Below are positions 44,613 through 55,319 of a DNA stretch of 64,000 bases, in pieces. The DNA comes from Uranotaenia lowii. Taxonomy: Eukaryota > Arthropoda > Insecta > Diptera > Culicidae. The position numbers and the translations under genes were made by a program. A model generated the notes under the pieces. It ran no database searches, was not told where the DNA came from, and saw only the letters and a program-made list of their open reading frames with translations. The stretch lies in NCBI RefSeq assembly GCF_029784155.1, contig NC_073693.1:156178848-156242847 (forward strand). Direction: 5' to 3'. Positions within the stretch are counted from its first letter, which is position 1; every line of letters starts with the position of its first letter.

Positions 44613-45536
44613 GGCTTAAATGGGCGGCTAATGATGGGAATATGTTTGCCTATGAGTATCAACACTTTCGAGATCCTTTGTTGGTTTACAGAAAACAAGG
44701 TTTCATAATAGTAAACAAAACAAACAAAAATTGTGAGGATGCATAATTTTCTGAAATTTTATCTACTCTGAAAATAGTTCATATCTCGCAGCATTTACGG
44801 AAATTTCAACCGTTTTCAACGTTGGAGTGTCGAATAGGCTTCTAATTGATAACCTGGGGCAAAACCAGCGAATTTTGACCGACAGGCTAAATCAACCAAC
44901 GTTATGAAAAAAAAGTTCCTTGGTCGAATAAGATGGACGCATAAGTTTCTCCAGGTATTTCAAATTTTTCCTCGGTTTGATCCTCCATATACATTATAAA
45001 CATTATAAAGGCATTGGCAAGGACGATTGTCGGTCGAAAAGCACTCAGAATCTTAAACAGACCGTAAAACTGTTAATAGTTTATCCCTGGTGAAAAAAGC
45101 GCTGATAAAATACGGATTTCCAAAAACCATTTGGTTCCCCGGCGCATTCGGACCAATTGGTTCCACTTTTTTTAAAAACATTTTCAAATACTTAATTCAT
45201 TAAAATATGTATATGTACAGTAATTTTTCTGGCAATATCTTTTTTTTCTACGCAGTGTCCGTTTTACCCGACCATTTTTGAAAAAGTGTAATTTCAAAGC
45301 ATGTTTAAGATTGCTATAAAAGATTGCTAAAGGAAATTGACTAATTCCAATGATAAATGCGATTGCAAACATCCTTAATTGCCCGTCTAAAAGGAAGACT
45401 GCGACAAAAAAACTATATTTGATTTTTAATTGCGATTTTACCTTTGGGTGTCCGTCTTACCCAACCTTCCCCTGAAAAGTTTAGTATGGGAATAATGCGC
45501 TTAGCTCATAAACCGTGCATTTTTTTATGAAAGAAA
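44613..45536. other. AT-rich DNA, nothing supported
   Basis: GTCCGTTTTACCC and GTCCGTCTTACCC at 45257 and 45449 suggest an old repeated unit. Nothing else is recognised. Confidence 0.3.
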
Positions 45537-45893
45537 CTAGCTGGCCCGGTGTGCTTTGCTACACCTTTCAAAATCAAATGATATTTTCGGAAATTATGCA
45601 AATTTTTATTGTTTTGTTGGCATTATTTTAAACCAAATTATAACATAGTTCATAAGCAACCGCTATAAAATGAGAGCTGCAGCTGGAGTTTCGAATTGCA
45701 ACACAAAGATAACTCAAACTAATAACAGGGGTCATCCGCAAATAAAAAAAACATTTTTCATCTTTTCTAGTCTTAACCAGTACTCACGCCAAATTTCAGC
45801 TCGCTAGGTTTTAAGACGACTGAGAAAATTGAAGACAAACATCAAACAAACAAACATAGGGAAAATGCTTTATATATATAAACAAGAATAAAA
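45537..45893 (+). repeat. Short relative of the minisatellite element
   Basis: It starts ACTAGCTGGCCCGGTGTGCT and ends GCTTTATATATATAAAC. The second half (GGGTCATCCGCAAAT, CCAAATTTCAGCTCG, AAACAAACAAACATAGGG) matches the tail of 40815-41990. This 5'/3' motif pair is common in dispersed insect repeats. It contains no tandem units here, so it may be the minimal form. Confidence 0.55.
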
Positions 45894-46001
45894 TTAACAT
45901 TGCTGTAGTCGTCCGAATCCGAGGAATCTTATGGTGTATTATTTGTAGGTACCCTGCAAGTAGAGTAAATTATTCATTCGAGAGAGCCGGTTGGCTGTGA
46001 G

Positions 46002-46307
46002 CAGAGATGCAAATGTTCCTGTTTTTTTCAGGGTTTGTCTTATTTTTCAAAGGCTCAGCTTAACAACTTGATAAGCCATTGGATTTCTAGGATTTTTCAA
46101 ACTAAAGCTGATTTTGTCAGATTTTTTCGAATGTGATGCCAAATGGGTTGTAAGGAACTCCGTTAGATACTATCACTGAAGTGAAAATGTGAATCGACGA
46201 CCAAAAAAAGGTCATCATTTAAAGCAAAATTTCCGTTACTACATAGCCTGATTTTTACTTCACCAGTTTTCAAAAACGATTTTTCAAAAACAATGTTGGC
46301 AACCCTG
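46002..46307. mobile_element. 306-bp hAT-type MITE, copy 2
   Basis: The flanks GCTGTGAG (45994-46001) and GATGTGAG (46308-46315) differ at one base, an 8-bp target duplication. The left end CAGAGATGCAAATGTT and the reverse-complemented right end CAGGGTTGCCAACATT are partial inverted repeats starting CAG. Size and CCTGTTTTTTTCAGGGTTTG interior match 7895-8201. Confidence 0.7.
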
Positions 46308-46315
46308 GATGTGAG

Positions 46316-46855
46316 TCTGCTTAATTGACGTGCTTTTGTTGTCGGGAATTATGTGCCTCTCGCTTTTTTCTATCAAGTATCCGACTTTCCAAAACCCATC
46401 CGAAAACTACCAGTGCGTTTTTTTATTGTATGGAAATTGAAAAAATATGTAACATATACTGGAAAACTGATATGCTTCATATATCAACGCATTCCTTTAA
46501 ATTTGTAGTTTACGCCAGAATACATTTTGTAGGGTTTTTCTGAGGATTCGTATGGTTTATGATCGTATAAAGAAAATTCGAAGTGAGCTGGCAGATTTTC
46601 GAAATCCTATTTGCATATTTTTCTTTTCTTCGAACTTTAACTCGAATAAAATAAAAATCCTCCTTAAAAGTGTTTTACGTTTGAATATGAAAACGGAAAA
46701 ATAAACGATTGCTGAGCTTTTTGATTATTTTTCTACGTTATGTGAGGAAGATAGAAAATCAAATTGTGGTAAAATATCATTCAACCAAAAAAGTAAACAC
46801 TAAATTTCGATATCTAGTTCCAACTGCTGAGACCTTACAGCAAAGTTTTAACAAC
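46316..46855. other. AT-rich DNA, nothing supported
   Basis: No feature is recognised on either strand. Confidence 0.35.
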
Positions 46856-46863
46856 AATTTAAC

Positions 46864-47337
46864 ATAAGGTTGCCAGAATTTTTCATTACGAATCCGGCGC
46901 GAACAAATCCGGGCAGTTTTATATAAAAACCTGGCAAAATCCGGGTATTTGATTTCAAAACTGACGATCATAAATCTGGGAAATATCCAGACATATTTTA
47001 TTGAAAACCAAAAGTTACTCCACAAAAACCAAGAAAAAAAAATTAAAAAAGAGTTTTAATCAAAATTTATCAACAGATTTCAAAGTGTATTTAAGGCTTC
47101 CGTTCATAAATATCTTTATAAAACTTGTTTAAAAAATTTCGTTTTGGAGGCATAAATAAATAAAATTTACAATACAATTTGTTTTTTTTGTTTGATGTAC
47201 CATATTAAATGAATTTATACGGGCAAAATCCGGACATTTTTAATTAAATCCAGCCAACTGGGCCGAGAGGACTGTTCTCAAATTTTTTATTTAATATCCG
47301 GGAGAACCTGGATAAAACCGGGCAATTTGGCAACCTT
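46864..47337. mobile_element. 474-bp CCGGGC-rich MITE, copy 2, with 8-bp TSD
   Basis: AATTTAAC occurs immediately before (46856-46863) and after (47338-47345). The ends are ATAAGGTTGCCAGAATT and, reverse-complemented, AAGGTTGCCAAATTGCCC. The interior shares CCGGGC/CCTGGC motifs with copies 1 and 3. An 8-bp duplication suggests a hAT-like mechanism. Confidence 0.75.
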
Positions 47338-47378
47338 AATTTAACTGCTTTGTTGAAGACGGTGATACGGTTTTATTA

Positions 47379-48257
47379 GGGGAAAGGTTTCCTAAATGGC
47401 CTATCGGGTTAAATGCGCCTACGGCCGTTTGACGAAATAGCTGTCAAGATAACATATCTAATCAATGGATTTTGAGGGTAATACGCTTTGAATATAAGGC
47501 AAGAAAGAATTTTATGAAAAAACCAACTCAAAAAATTTAAAAATTTATAAAAGGTTTTGGAACCTTTTGATGTAATATTTAGACTTTTAAAAATAAGACG
47601 TAAAAAAGCTCACAACAAAAAATTGTTTGGTTTTTGTTTCTTATTGAAATGAACCTTAGAAAATAAACAAATTTAAGCTTTAATGGTGGTTTTGAATGAT
47701 TGGAAAGTGGAATAAGAGAGTATTTTTGTATGCCCCCATCATGTTTGTAGGTTAAATAGAATAAATATATGGTTTTTATCATTAAAGCTTCGAATGTAAG
47801 CTCTAATTTATGCCTTTACAGAGAATTGATGAGCTCAATATAGATTTGATAAAGTTTTTCTTATGGATTAACTGCCTCCATAATATGGCAACCCCAACTT
47901 TTGTTTTATTCTATAAAATAATAAAAGAAATTGATTTTTACAAAACTTCGGCTTTGTCGTATGAAAGTTATTAGTTTCTAGCATTCCCAATGAAATTATA
48001 CGGAAATATTGCCAAAAACACAGAAATTTTTCCTAAAACATAAATAGGTGCATTTAGCCCGCACGGTTTGAGGGTTGACAACACTTATGATAAAATCGAT
48101 TTCTCAAAAACTAAAGGAGATTTCAACATAAAAATTATTCCAATGTATAGAAATCAGATGTCTGCTCATGTGTATATAAATTTTGTACACATATTCGATG
48201 TAATATTTGATAAATTCAGTATTCTGCCTAATAGGCGCATATTGAACGCTTCTCCCC
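47379..48257. mobile_element. 879-bp TIR element, GGGGA ends at TA
   Basis: The ends read TAGGGGAAAGGTTTCC and, reverse-complemented, TAGGGGAGAAGCGTTC. A matching inner motif follows on each side (AATGCGCCTA, TATGCGCCTA). TA lies outside each end (47377-47378, 48258-48259). Non-coding. Confidence 0.65.
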
Positions 48258-48792
48258 TAACGGTTTTAACAATATCAAAAAATAAATTTTGTTTAAAATT
48301 TCTCCACAATAGAAAAAAATAACGAAAAGAGAACTTGAATAGCATTTTTCTCAGGAATCAAAAATATTCACGGTCTTCGGGAATGTTGAATATTGCGTGG
48401 GAAACTTTATTCAAACAAAAAATGTCGATAGACGCTTAATGAATTTTGAATTTTGTTAGCTTTTTTAACAAGGCGTGATAAAATCGAGACAAAACCGGTA
48501 CAAAATTGAGAGTAAATTTGGCGTGTAGTGATAAAAATGGACAGTGATAAAATCGAAAATCTACTGTTATTGCAATACTACCTTTATTCACATATTGATT
48601 TGGAGGTATTCTTAACATGCAAGGCATGCTTTGTGATGTGGATCTATGTGTTGAAGTAGGTTTAGCTAGTTTTGTCAATTATTTGACTAATTTTGTTTTT
48701 AATATGTTGAGAACCCTTCCGTTTCAAAAGTTAGAGGTGTCTGTAACTACAATAGATCATCTGAGTTTCTTGAAGCCAAAAGGGTATGAGTT

Positions 48793-49102
48793 AAGGTTGC
48801 CAGGATTTTTTCAGCACGTTTCCGGGCCGGACAAATCTAGGCATTTTCATTCAAATACCTAGCAAAATCTGGGCAATAGATTTTAAAATTGACGATCAAG
48901 AATTCGGGTAATATCCAGGCAAATTTTGTTAAAACCTAGAAATTACTAAACAAAAATCAACAAAACTCATCGACAGATTTTTGCCGAATGAAGTTAATAA
49001 ATCCGGGCAAAATTCGGGCATCCGGGCCGGGCCAGGCTGCTCTCAAATTTTGTATTGAATATCCGGGCAAACCCAGATAAATCCGAGCAATCTGGAAACC
49101 GT
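48793..49102. repeat. CCGGGC-rich MITE-like repeat, copy 3
   Basis: It starts AAGGTTGCCAGGATTTTTTC and ends TCTGGAAACCGT (eroded complement). It carries CGGGCCGG, TATCCGGGCAAACC and CATCCGGGCC. It is shorter than copy 2, and no clear target duplication is seen. Confidence 0.65.
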
Positions 49103-50379
49103 AGAGTAAGTGCAAAAAAGCTTGTTTCGATAAGTGTTGGTTTTGGAAATTTTTCACATATTTTTCGATTTTTTTTTCTTTAGAACGTAAAAGTATGTGA
49201 ATAAAATTAAAAAAAAAAACAAAAATCATCAAATAGATACAGTTTAAAATATGAATGATCGTTTGGCATCATTAACTCTAAATCGACCGTTTTGTCACTT
49301 ATACTCTCTTGGCTCTGAGGGCTTCATCTCTTCATATCAAAACTACCATGTGCAAATAATTTTAAGAAAAATTCTTGAATATGTTTGTGCAGATATAGGC
49401 GTTAACTTTTTTTTTTTAAATTTTACTACACGTATATTCGATATGATGCAATCAGTTTTGTCTTATTTCATAGATTCTGAATATTTCTCATCTGATTTTG
49501 AGTCTTTGAACGAGAAAGGTTGTTTGTGTACTTAATTTGAATAAATTTGCAACACAATTATTCGCTTAGTATTGTGTTTCTCATTGATAATTTTATTTTA
49601 ATTCAAGAAAATCTTCGCTAAGGGAAAGCCCGTTGGAGTAACGTTTTTTTCAAGCCTTTCACCTGAAAATTGTTCAAATTTTCTCAAATTTTATGTTGGT
49701 TTTGTATAGGAGCCCCACTCCTACAGACCATCGTTGACCCAAAAAATCTTCGGGTTTCACATTCCAAGTCATTCTGATCACCCGTTTCGTTGTTATGATA
49801 TCACTATAAATTTACTTCATTTTTATATACTAGAAATAATTTTGCAGGATAGTTGGGATCAATTCTGAGTTGCATTTGAACTGATTTAATACCGTATAGA
49901 AAAATTGAAAAAGTACATGCACAAACAGGTTGTTCCAGAAATAGGGTCATGTACCGGAATCAAAACCTTGAGGCCTAATATTCTAGGCCTACCAGAAGGT
50001 GTCATGCCAAATTTCATCCCATTTGGATAACTCTAACTGAACGAGTCTCAAATTTGATTTTCGAAATTTAACACTATCTGTTCTAGAGAATCTCCAAATC
50101 CACTTTTTTGTGCATCAACATGTATGCACACTCCCTAAGAGCTATTCTGTTCCTTTCACCCTATTCATATATGTGATTATTCAAGATAATGTTAGAAAAA
50201 TTAATTTTCTGTAATGTTCATCATATTCAAGGTTCAGTTCGATAATTGAATCACGTTCGATGCATTATGGTCAAATTTAATGTACTATTAAAGGTAAATT
50301 AAACATCACTTATATAAGCGATAAAATCAAAGCAATATCAATAGATGATGATATGCATCGAGTACAAAATTGGACCAAC
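49103..50379. other. AT-rich DNA, nothing firmly supported
   Basis: TGTATAGGAGCCCCAC at 49705 echoes the blocks near 8284-8615. No gene or RNA is recognised. Confidence 0.35.
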
Positions 50380-50740
50380 TCCAGCAACACATAGTACACA
50401 CTGCTTGAGATGAAGCAAAAAGGGGGAACCCGAAAAAAAAACAATAACCATCAACGGGGGCAATCAACTCGGAGAGCGCTCGGAGGCGGAAATGGAAAAT
50501 GACAGCCATTTCCATTCATTCTGGTCCCGATATATTAGGCTAGAAATTGTTTTCCTCCAGTCAGCCAGCAACCGTGTGCTGATGAACGAAAACTTTTCCA
50601 CCGGGAAGATGATTTTTCCCCCCTGCGAAGGGAAAGGAACGCACTGTCCTGGCTCCGACAATTACCTTTGCTCGGAGGAGTTCCATTGCTCGGGAAGGAC
50701 ATCAACGTCGGGACAAAGACGCTTTCCTTTTTGAAAGGGG
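50380..50740. other. GC-richer unique block, no supported gene
   Basis: Frames of 62-80 codons overlap on both strands and none is recognised. It may be conserved host non-coding DNA. Confidence 0.3.
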
Positions 50741-51490
50741 CACGGTTGGATTATGTAAAAAAAATTGTTCAAAGCAGTTTTATTTTGTACAAAGAAGTTT
50801 TTGAAAAAAAAACATTAATTAATAAATTGTACATTTGATCTAAAAGAGACTTAACGAATTTTCATGTTTTCATGATTTTAAGTATTCAGATCACTGTGCT
50901 CAGGTTTGTTTGAACCTAAGTTGATGTTTTCCATTTTCACAAATTTCTTTGCTGTCTTGGTTTTTCTCTTTACCCTCGCTCAGTCAGTCAGTATTCAGTC
51001 CTTATCGTCATCATCAGTCAATGTGGTGTGCCAAATTCCGGTAATGGCCTTCAGAATGATCCGGAATTGCTGTTCCCTCGATTTGTATCAGCAGGGGTGA
51101 AAATACCTACGGTAGGAATTTCTAAGGGAATCGTCGACATGTATGTATGTAGGGCAATTTAGGTAATTCAGAGGCCACACTTATTAGGATTTTCCATATC
51201 ATATGAAATAAGATTGGTACTGTGTTTAAATTTGCTTTATGTTATGAATGGTGCTATCAGAAAGCGTATGAGAACAATAATTTGCTTTTTCCAATAAAAA
51301 CAATCATATTTCTTCACCAGCCATAGTTGAAAACATCCCGATCAGAACAGCATATCAAAATTGTTGCTCAAACATATCTTAACGAGAAATTTCTATTCTT
51401 TTCAGTAACAGCTTTTATATCAATACCTTAGTTTGTGTCGGTTCGGAAAAAATATTAGGGGATGGGCACTTTTTTCTTTGCTTCATAACT
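50741..51490. other. Unique DNA flanking the mariner-type element
   Basis: A weak match to 36935-37030 lies near 51335-51440. Otherwise nothing is supported. Confidence 0.3.
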
Positions 51491-51496
51491 TCTTTA

Positions 51497-52798
51497 AAGT
51501 ATGCTTCATTTAATATTGGAACACAAACAATTGCGTGTAGTTCAGTCATTTATTAACGAATTCATAATTTGTTTTTCATAAAAATGTAGCATTTTCTTTA
51601 CTCTTTCATAAAAAAAAATAAAAAAATTATTCATTGCTGTTTCGAAGAAATTCTCGTACTTTTCCCGTAATACGGCACATTAGGTGGCGCACACCCTTTT
51701 CGTCCACCGTTTTGGCGATTTGATTCCATAAGTTCTTCATTTGAGTCATGTTCCTAACAAGTTTTCCCTTTGCCTTAAGCCTCCGCTTCGTGATTGCCCA
51801 ATATTTCTCTATCGGCCGGAACTGGGGGCAGTTTGGGGGGTTGAGGTCCTTCGGTATTACGCTGACCCCGTTCGTCGCGTACCATTCCATAACCGTTTTG
51901 CTGTAATGGCAGCTTGCGAGGTCCGGCCAAAACATTACTGGACGGTCGTGGGCACGAATAAACGGCAGAATCCGTTTCTGTAGGCACTCTTTTTGTAGAC
52001 TTCTGATGTCATTGTCTTGTCAGTGAGAAAGACTTTGGTTTTCTGTCCACAACTGCATATCCCCTGCCAAATCATGTACTTGCGGGCGAATTTATCCGCA
52101 AACACGAACTTAAATTTTGCAGGTACATCCCCCCGAGCCGTCGCCAAATAAAATTTTGGACCTGGGATTTGCCCAAAGTCCGCCTTCACGTAGGTCTCAT
52201 CGTCCATCAGAATACATCCGTCGAACTTGGTCAGCACTTGGTCGTACAGCTTTCGAGCACGGATTCTGGCCACATTGTTCTGCTTCAGCGTCCGATTTGG
52301 CTGTTTGCTGGCTCGGAATGACCTTATTCCTTCCCGGAGACGAATTCGTCGCACCGTACTGTGAGCGGCCTGGAACTTATTGGCCAAATCGCGGTCTGAA
52401 AGATTGGGATTCCTCTTGACGGCCTTGATGACTTTCCCACGCAGTTTCCGGTCGACAGTTCCACTCCGACGCTTCGAATGCGGCTTCCGAGCCGTCGTCA
52501 ATGTTTCCTTGTACTGCTTGATAACACGCCATACGGTATTTCTGGGCATTTTAAGCTGTTTAGCTAGCTTCGATGCCGACAACAATGGATTTTCAAGAAA
52601 ACTGTGCACAATTTGATCTCTCCGTTCGGCTTCCATGGCGGTTGTTTACAAAATGCTATCGTTTGGTGTTATGACATAAATACATGGTGAAAGGTAATGA
52701 ATTTCCCGACACGTGGGTGAAAAAAGTTTCCAAATCCGTCCACTAGGAGCGCCACAATGAGCAAAAGAATTTGTTCCAATATTAAAAGAAGCAGACTT
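51497..52798 (-). mobile_element. ITmD37E-like transposon, 1302 bp, with TIRs and TA duplication
   Basis: The left end (AAGTATGCTTCATTTAATAT) and the reverse-complemented right end (AAGTCTGCTTCTTTTAATAT) match over about 26 bases with two differences, then TTGGAACA on both sides. TA precedes and follows (51495-51496, 52799-52800). The single gene inside, on the minus strand, encodes a D,D37E transposase. Total length and architecture agree with the mosquito ITmD37E group. Its well-preserved ends show that it is young. Confidence 0.9.
51627..52636 (-). pseudogene. Tc1/mariner D,D37E transposase, one frameshift
   Basis: It starts at the ATG at 52636 (MEAERRDQIVHSFLENP). Residues ~15-45 (LSASKLAKQLKMPRNTVWRV) form the first helix-turn-helix, residues ~75-105 (NLSDRDLANKFQAAHSTVRR) the second; together they bind the terminal repeats. 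The first catalytic aspartate lies in ILMDDETYVKAD. A missing base near 51986-51992 breaks the frame after EVYKK. In the shifted frame the protein resumes CLQKRILPFIRAHDRPVMFW. The second aspartate is in MFWPDLASCHYS and the catalytic glutamate in RPIEKYW, with 37 residues between, hence D,D37E. It ends NSNE at 51627. All catalytic residues and the usual length (~335-340) are kept, so this single lesion is the only visible defect. Confidence 0.9.
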
Positions 52799-52800
52799 TA

Positions 52801-53288
52801 TTATATAAGCAAAAATAAAAAAGATAAATGATATGGTTTTCTACATTTCTAACTTATCATTCGCAATTTTATTTATTTTTGGATGAATTCATTTCCCCGA
52901 GTTCTGACTGTTTTTAACAAAATATTTTTTTACGATTTTGAAAAAAGTGAGGAATTTTTTTTTTTTTTTGTAAAAAAGTGAGGAATTGTGAGCCACTAAA
53001 TTCAAAATAACCAAATGACAAAATATATGGGTTGACCCAACACAATAACACATAGCTCATTTAATTATTTCAAAACAATTTCGACTGAGAAAATAAAAAA
53101 ATGGTAAATGATCGAATAGTTTCGAAACCTCGGCTCGCGAACATATTGGAAAAATTGCTTATAGAGGATTTATGTTTCTCTGTATCGTTTCCAATTAAAT
53201 TGATAATATATTTTTTAAAACTCTTCATTTTGCATAAGAAATCTTTACAGATAGGAAAAATGTATTTAAGCTATGAATGTGTATAAGC
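52801..53288. other. AT-rich DNA, nothing supported
   Basis: No feature is recognised apart from a T-run near 52957-52970. Confidence 0.35.
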
Positions 53289-53400
53289 CAGGGGCGGTCC
53301 TAGAGCTGGCTCTTGGGGGGGTGATTTTCCAATTTTCAAAAATCAGTCAATATAAAGGATGACTAGTAAAAAAAAACGATCATTTGAGTGAGCGAAAGGA
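53289..53400. mobile_element. hAT-type left end, orphan
   Basis: CAGGGGCGGTCCTAGAGCTG followed by a G-run and GTGATTTTCCAATTTTC matches the left end of the element at 60146 over about 70 bases. A matching right end was not found between here and 60 kb, so this is a truncated or rearranged copy. The boundary at 53400 is arbitrary. Confidence 0.5.
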
Positions 53401-53822
53401 AGGGAAGGGATTGCAGGGGGGATGGTCAGTTGCAAATGAGTCTACAATATAACCTTCACACCGATCTTCCTTTCCCCGTGCATTTCACTGAACATCATGT
53501 ATTTAAAAAAGTATGAAACAAGTTAAGAATAATGAAAACTTTATCAAAGTTTCTCTTAAAACTCATTTCAATATCCTTCTACACAACTTACACATCCTTT
53601 TATAAAACATCCAGCGAATCTATAATATTCTCTGCGAAAAAATGTTGATATTTTTTTTTATTTGTAGGTATATCCTTTATTTTTAAATTGTCATTTTAAG
53701 AGCTCTTTATAGAATTTTTCCTTGTAGATGTTATTTTTTCAATGAAAAATACAACACACGTTGTTGAGAGATGAAAATGTAGAAAAAAATGTTCAAGCTA
53801 TCTTCATTTTTTTTATAAGCTT

Positions 53823-54223
53823 CTAATTAGGCTGGAACAAATATCAATTTCTTCTTTTGTCTCCCCCCCCTTCGAAATTTCCAAAAACCCGAAGGGGGAA
53901 ATAAATAAAGTTTTTAGTATTTCATGGAAATTTTGATAAAAAATTCAAGTATCCGAAAGATTACAAGACCAAAAAAGAAATTTTGGAAGATGGAAGTAAT
54001 TTCACCATGTGTATTCTTTATTTTATTGAATTTTTCAATAAAAAATTTCATTATTTTATAAGTTTTGTGCAATGATATAGCATACAATTTTTTGCATGCG
54101 AGATTTTGTGCAATTTATTCCAATTTATTTGTTTTTCGCATTATTTTTTATTGTCCCCCCCCTCGCGATGTTCCAACTCTGAGTGACAAAAGAAGGATTT
54201 GAAATTTTTTCCGGCCTTATTAG
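53823..54223. mobile_element. 401-bp MITE, copy 1 (AGGCTGGAACAAAT ends)
   Basis: The left end CTAATTAGGCTGGAACAAAT and the reverse-complemented right end CTAATAAGGCCGGAAAAAAT continue in parallel to TTCTTTTGTC (~38 bases). C-runs lie near both inner edges. A second copy lies at 58931-59273. Non-coding. Confidence 0.75.
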
Positions 54224-54365
54224 TGCGCTGATATTTTATAATTTTTTGGAAGTAACAATTTTACTTTTCACCAATAGGGTCGATAAACTAATTAACAAAC
54301 ATAACTAACGGACATTAAATTCTTCATTGGGGTATTTTACTGAATCGTGTTTTGGAAATTTAGTA

Positions 54366-55314
54366 GGGGAGAGTGGGGTATCGTGGGCCATGGGGAAACG
54401 TGGGCCACTTTTAATATCTCAGATGTGTGTTGAGATAAAAATCTCAAACCAACTGTCATCGTCGTCGCTTTGGGTGAGCATATATTCCTATATGTTGTTG
54501 ACTGAAATACGCATCATATGCTTCTTTTATTTATCGAGCTAAAAAAAGTTAGAAAAATTTACTTACATAATTAAAAAAAACACCCGCTAATTTCATCGAT
54601 GGGGAACATAAACTGCATAGCAAAAATATTCTCATACGCTTATGATCTTAGTTTTGTCATGATCTTTCTTAATGGATAAGGAATTTTTGATGAAACATCA
54701 AAAAGTCACACAAACGCAACCAATTTGCAAATCATAGCTTGCAAGGAATCGTGGGCCACACATCGTGAATCACCTATATTTTTATGTTTTTATACACATT
54801 CAGAACGTAAAATACGTTTCACCTATCTGTAAAGTTTTCTTATGTCAAATGAAGAGTTATGAATATATTTCGTCCATCCTATATAAAAAATTTTGCCAAA
54901 ACGTTCGCGAGCCAGGTTTTGGAATCTATGCGAACATACACAGCTCTCTTTTTTATTTCATCATCTGAAATTTCTTTAAAATAACGAAATGAATTAGGAA
55001 ATCACAGTTTTGGGTCAACTCATAAACTTTACATGTTATTTGGTCAATTTGGATTTGGTGGCCCACGATTCCCCACCATTTTTCAAAATTCAAAAAATAT
55101 TGCTTTTTTTTCAAACAGTCAGAATTTGGGGAAAATAACTTATTAAAAATTTAAAAAAATACCTTATGATACCTTGAAAATGTAGAAAACCATACCATTT
55201 TTTATTTTCATTTTATTATAAAAAATAAAATGAAAATAAAAAATGGTATGGTTTTCTACATAAAGAAGTTATGGAACAATGAAAAAAAGTGGCCCATGAT
55301 TTCCCACTCTCCCA
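54366..55314. mobile_element. 949-bp TIR element, GGGGAGAGTGGGG ends at TA
   Basis: The ends read TAGGGGAGAGTGGGGTATCG and, reverse-complemented, TATGGGAGAGTGGGAAATCA. Both continue into TGGGCCA. TA lies outside each end. The phrase GTGGGCCAC recurs inside near 54400 and 54740. Non-coding. Confidence 0.8.
55180..55261. repeat. Near-perfect 82-bp hairpin
   Basis: ATGTAGAAAACCATACCATT continues through a T- and A-rich stretch and is mirrored exactly by its complement ending at 55261. The arms are ~38 bp with a loop of a few bases. It sits in the right half of the TIR element 54366-55314. Confidence 0.9.
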
Positions 55315-55319
55315 TATTA

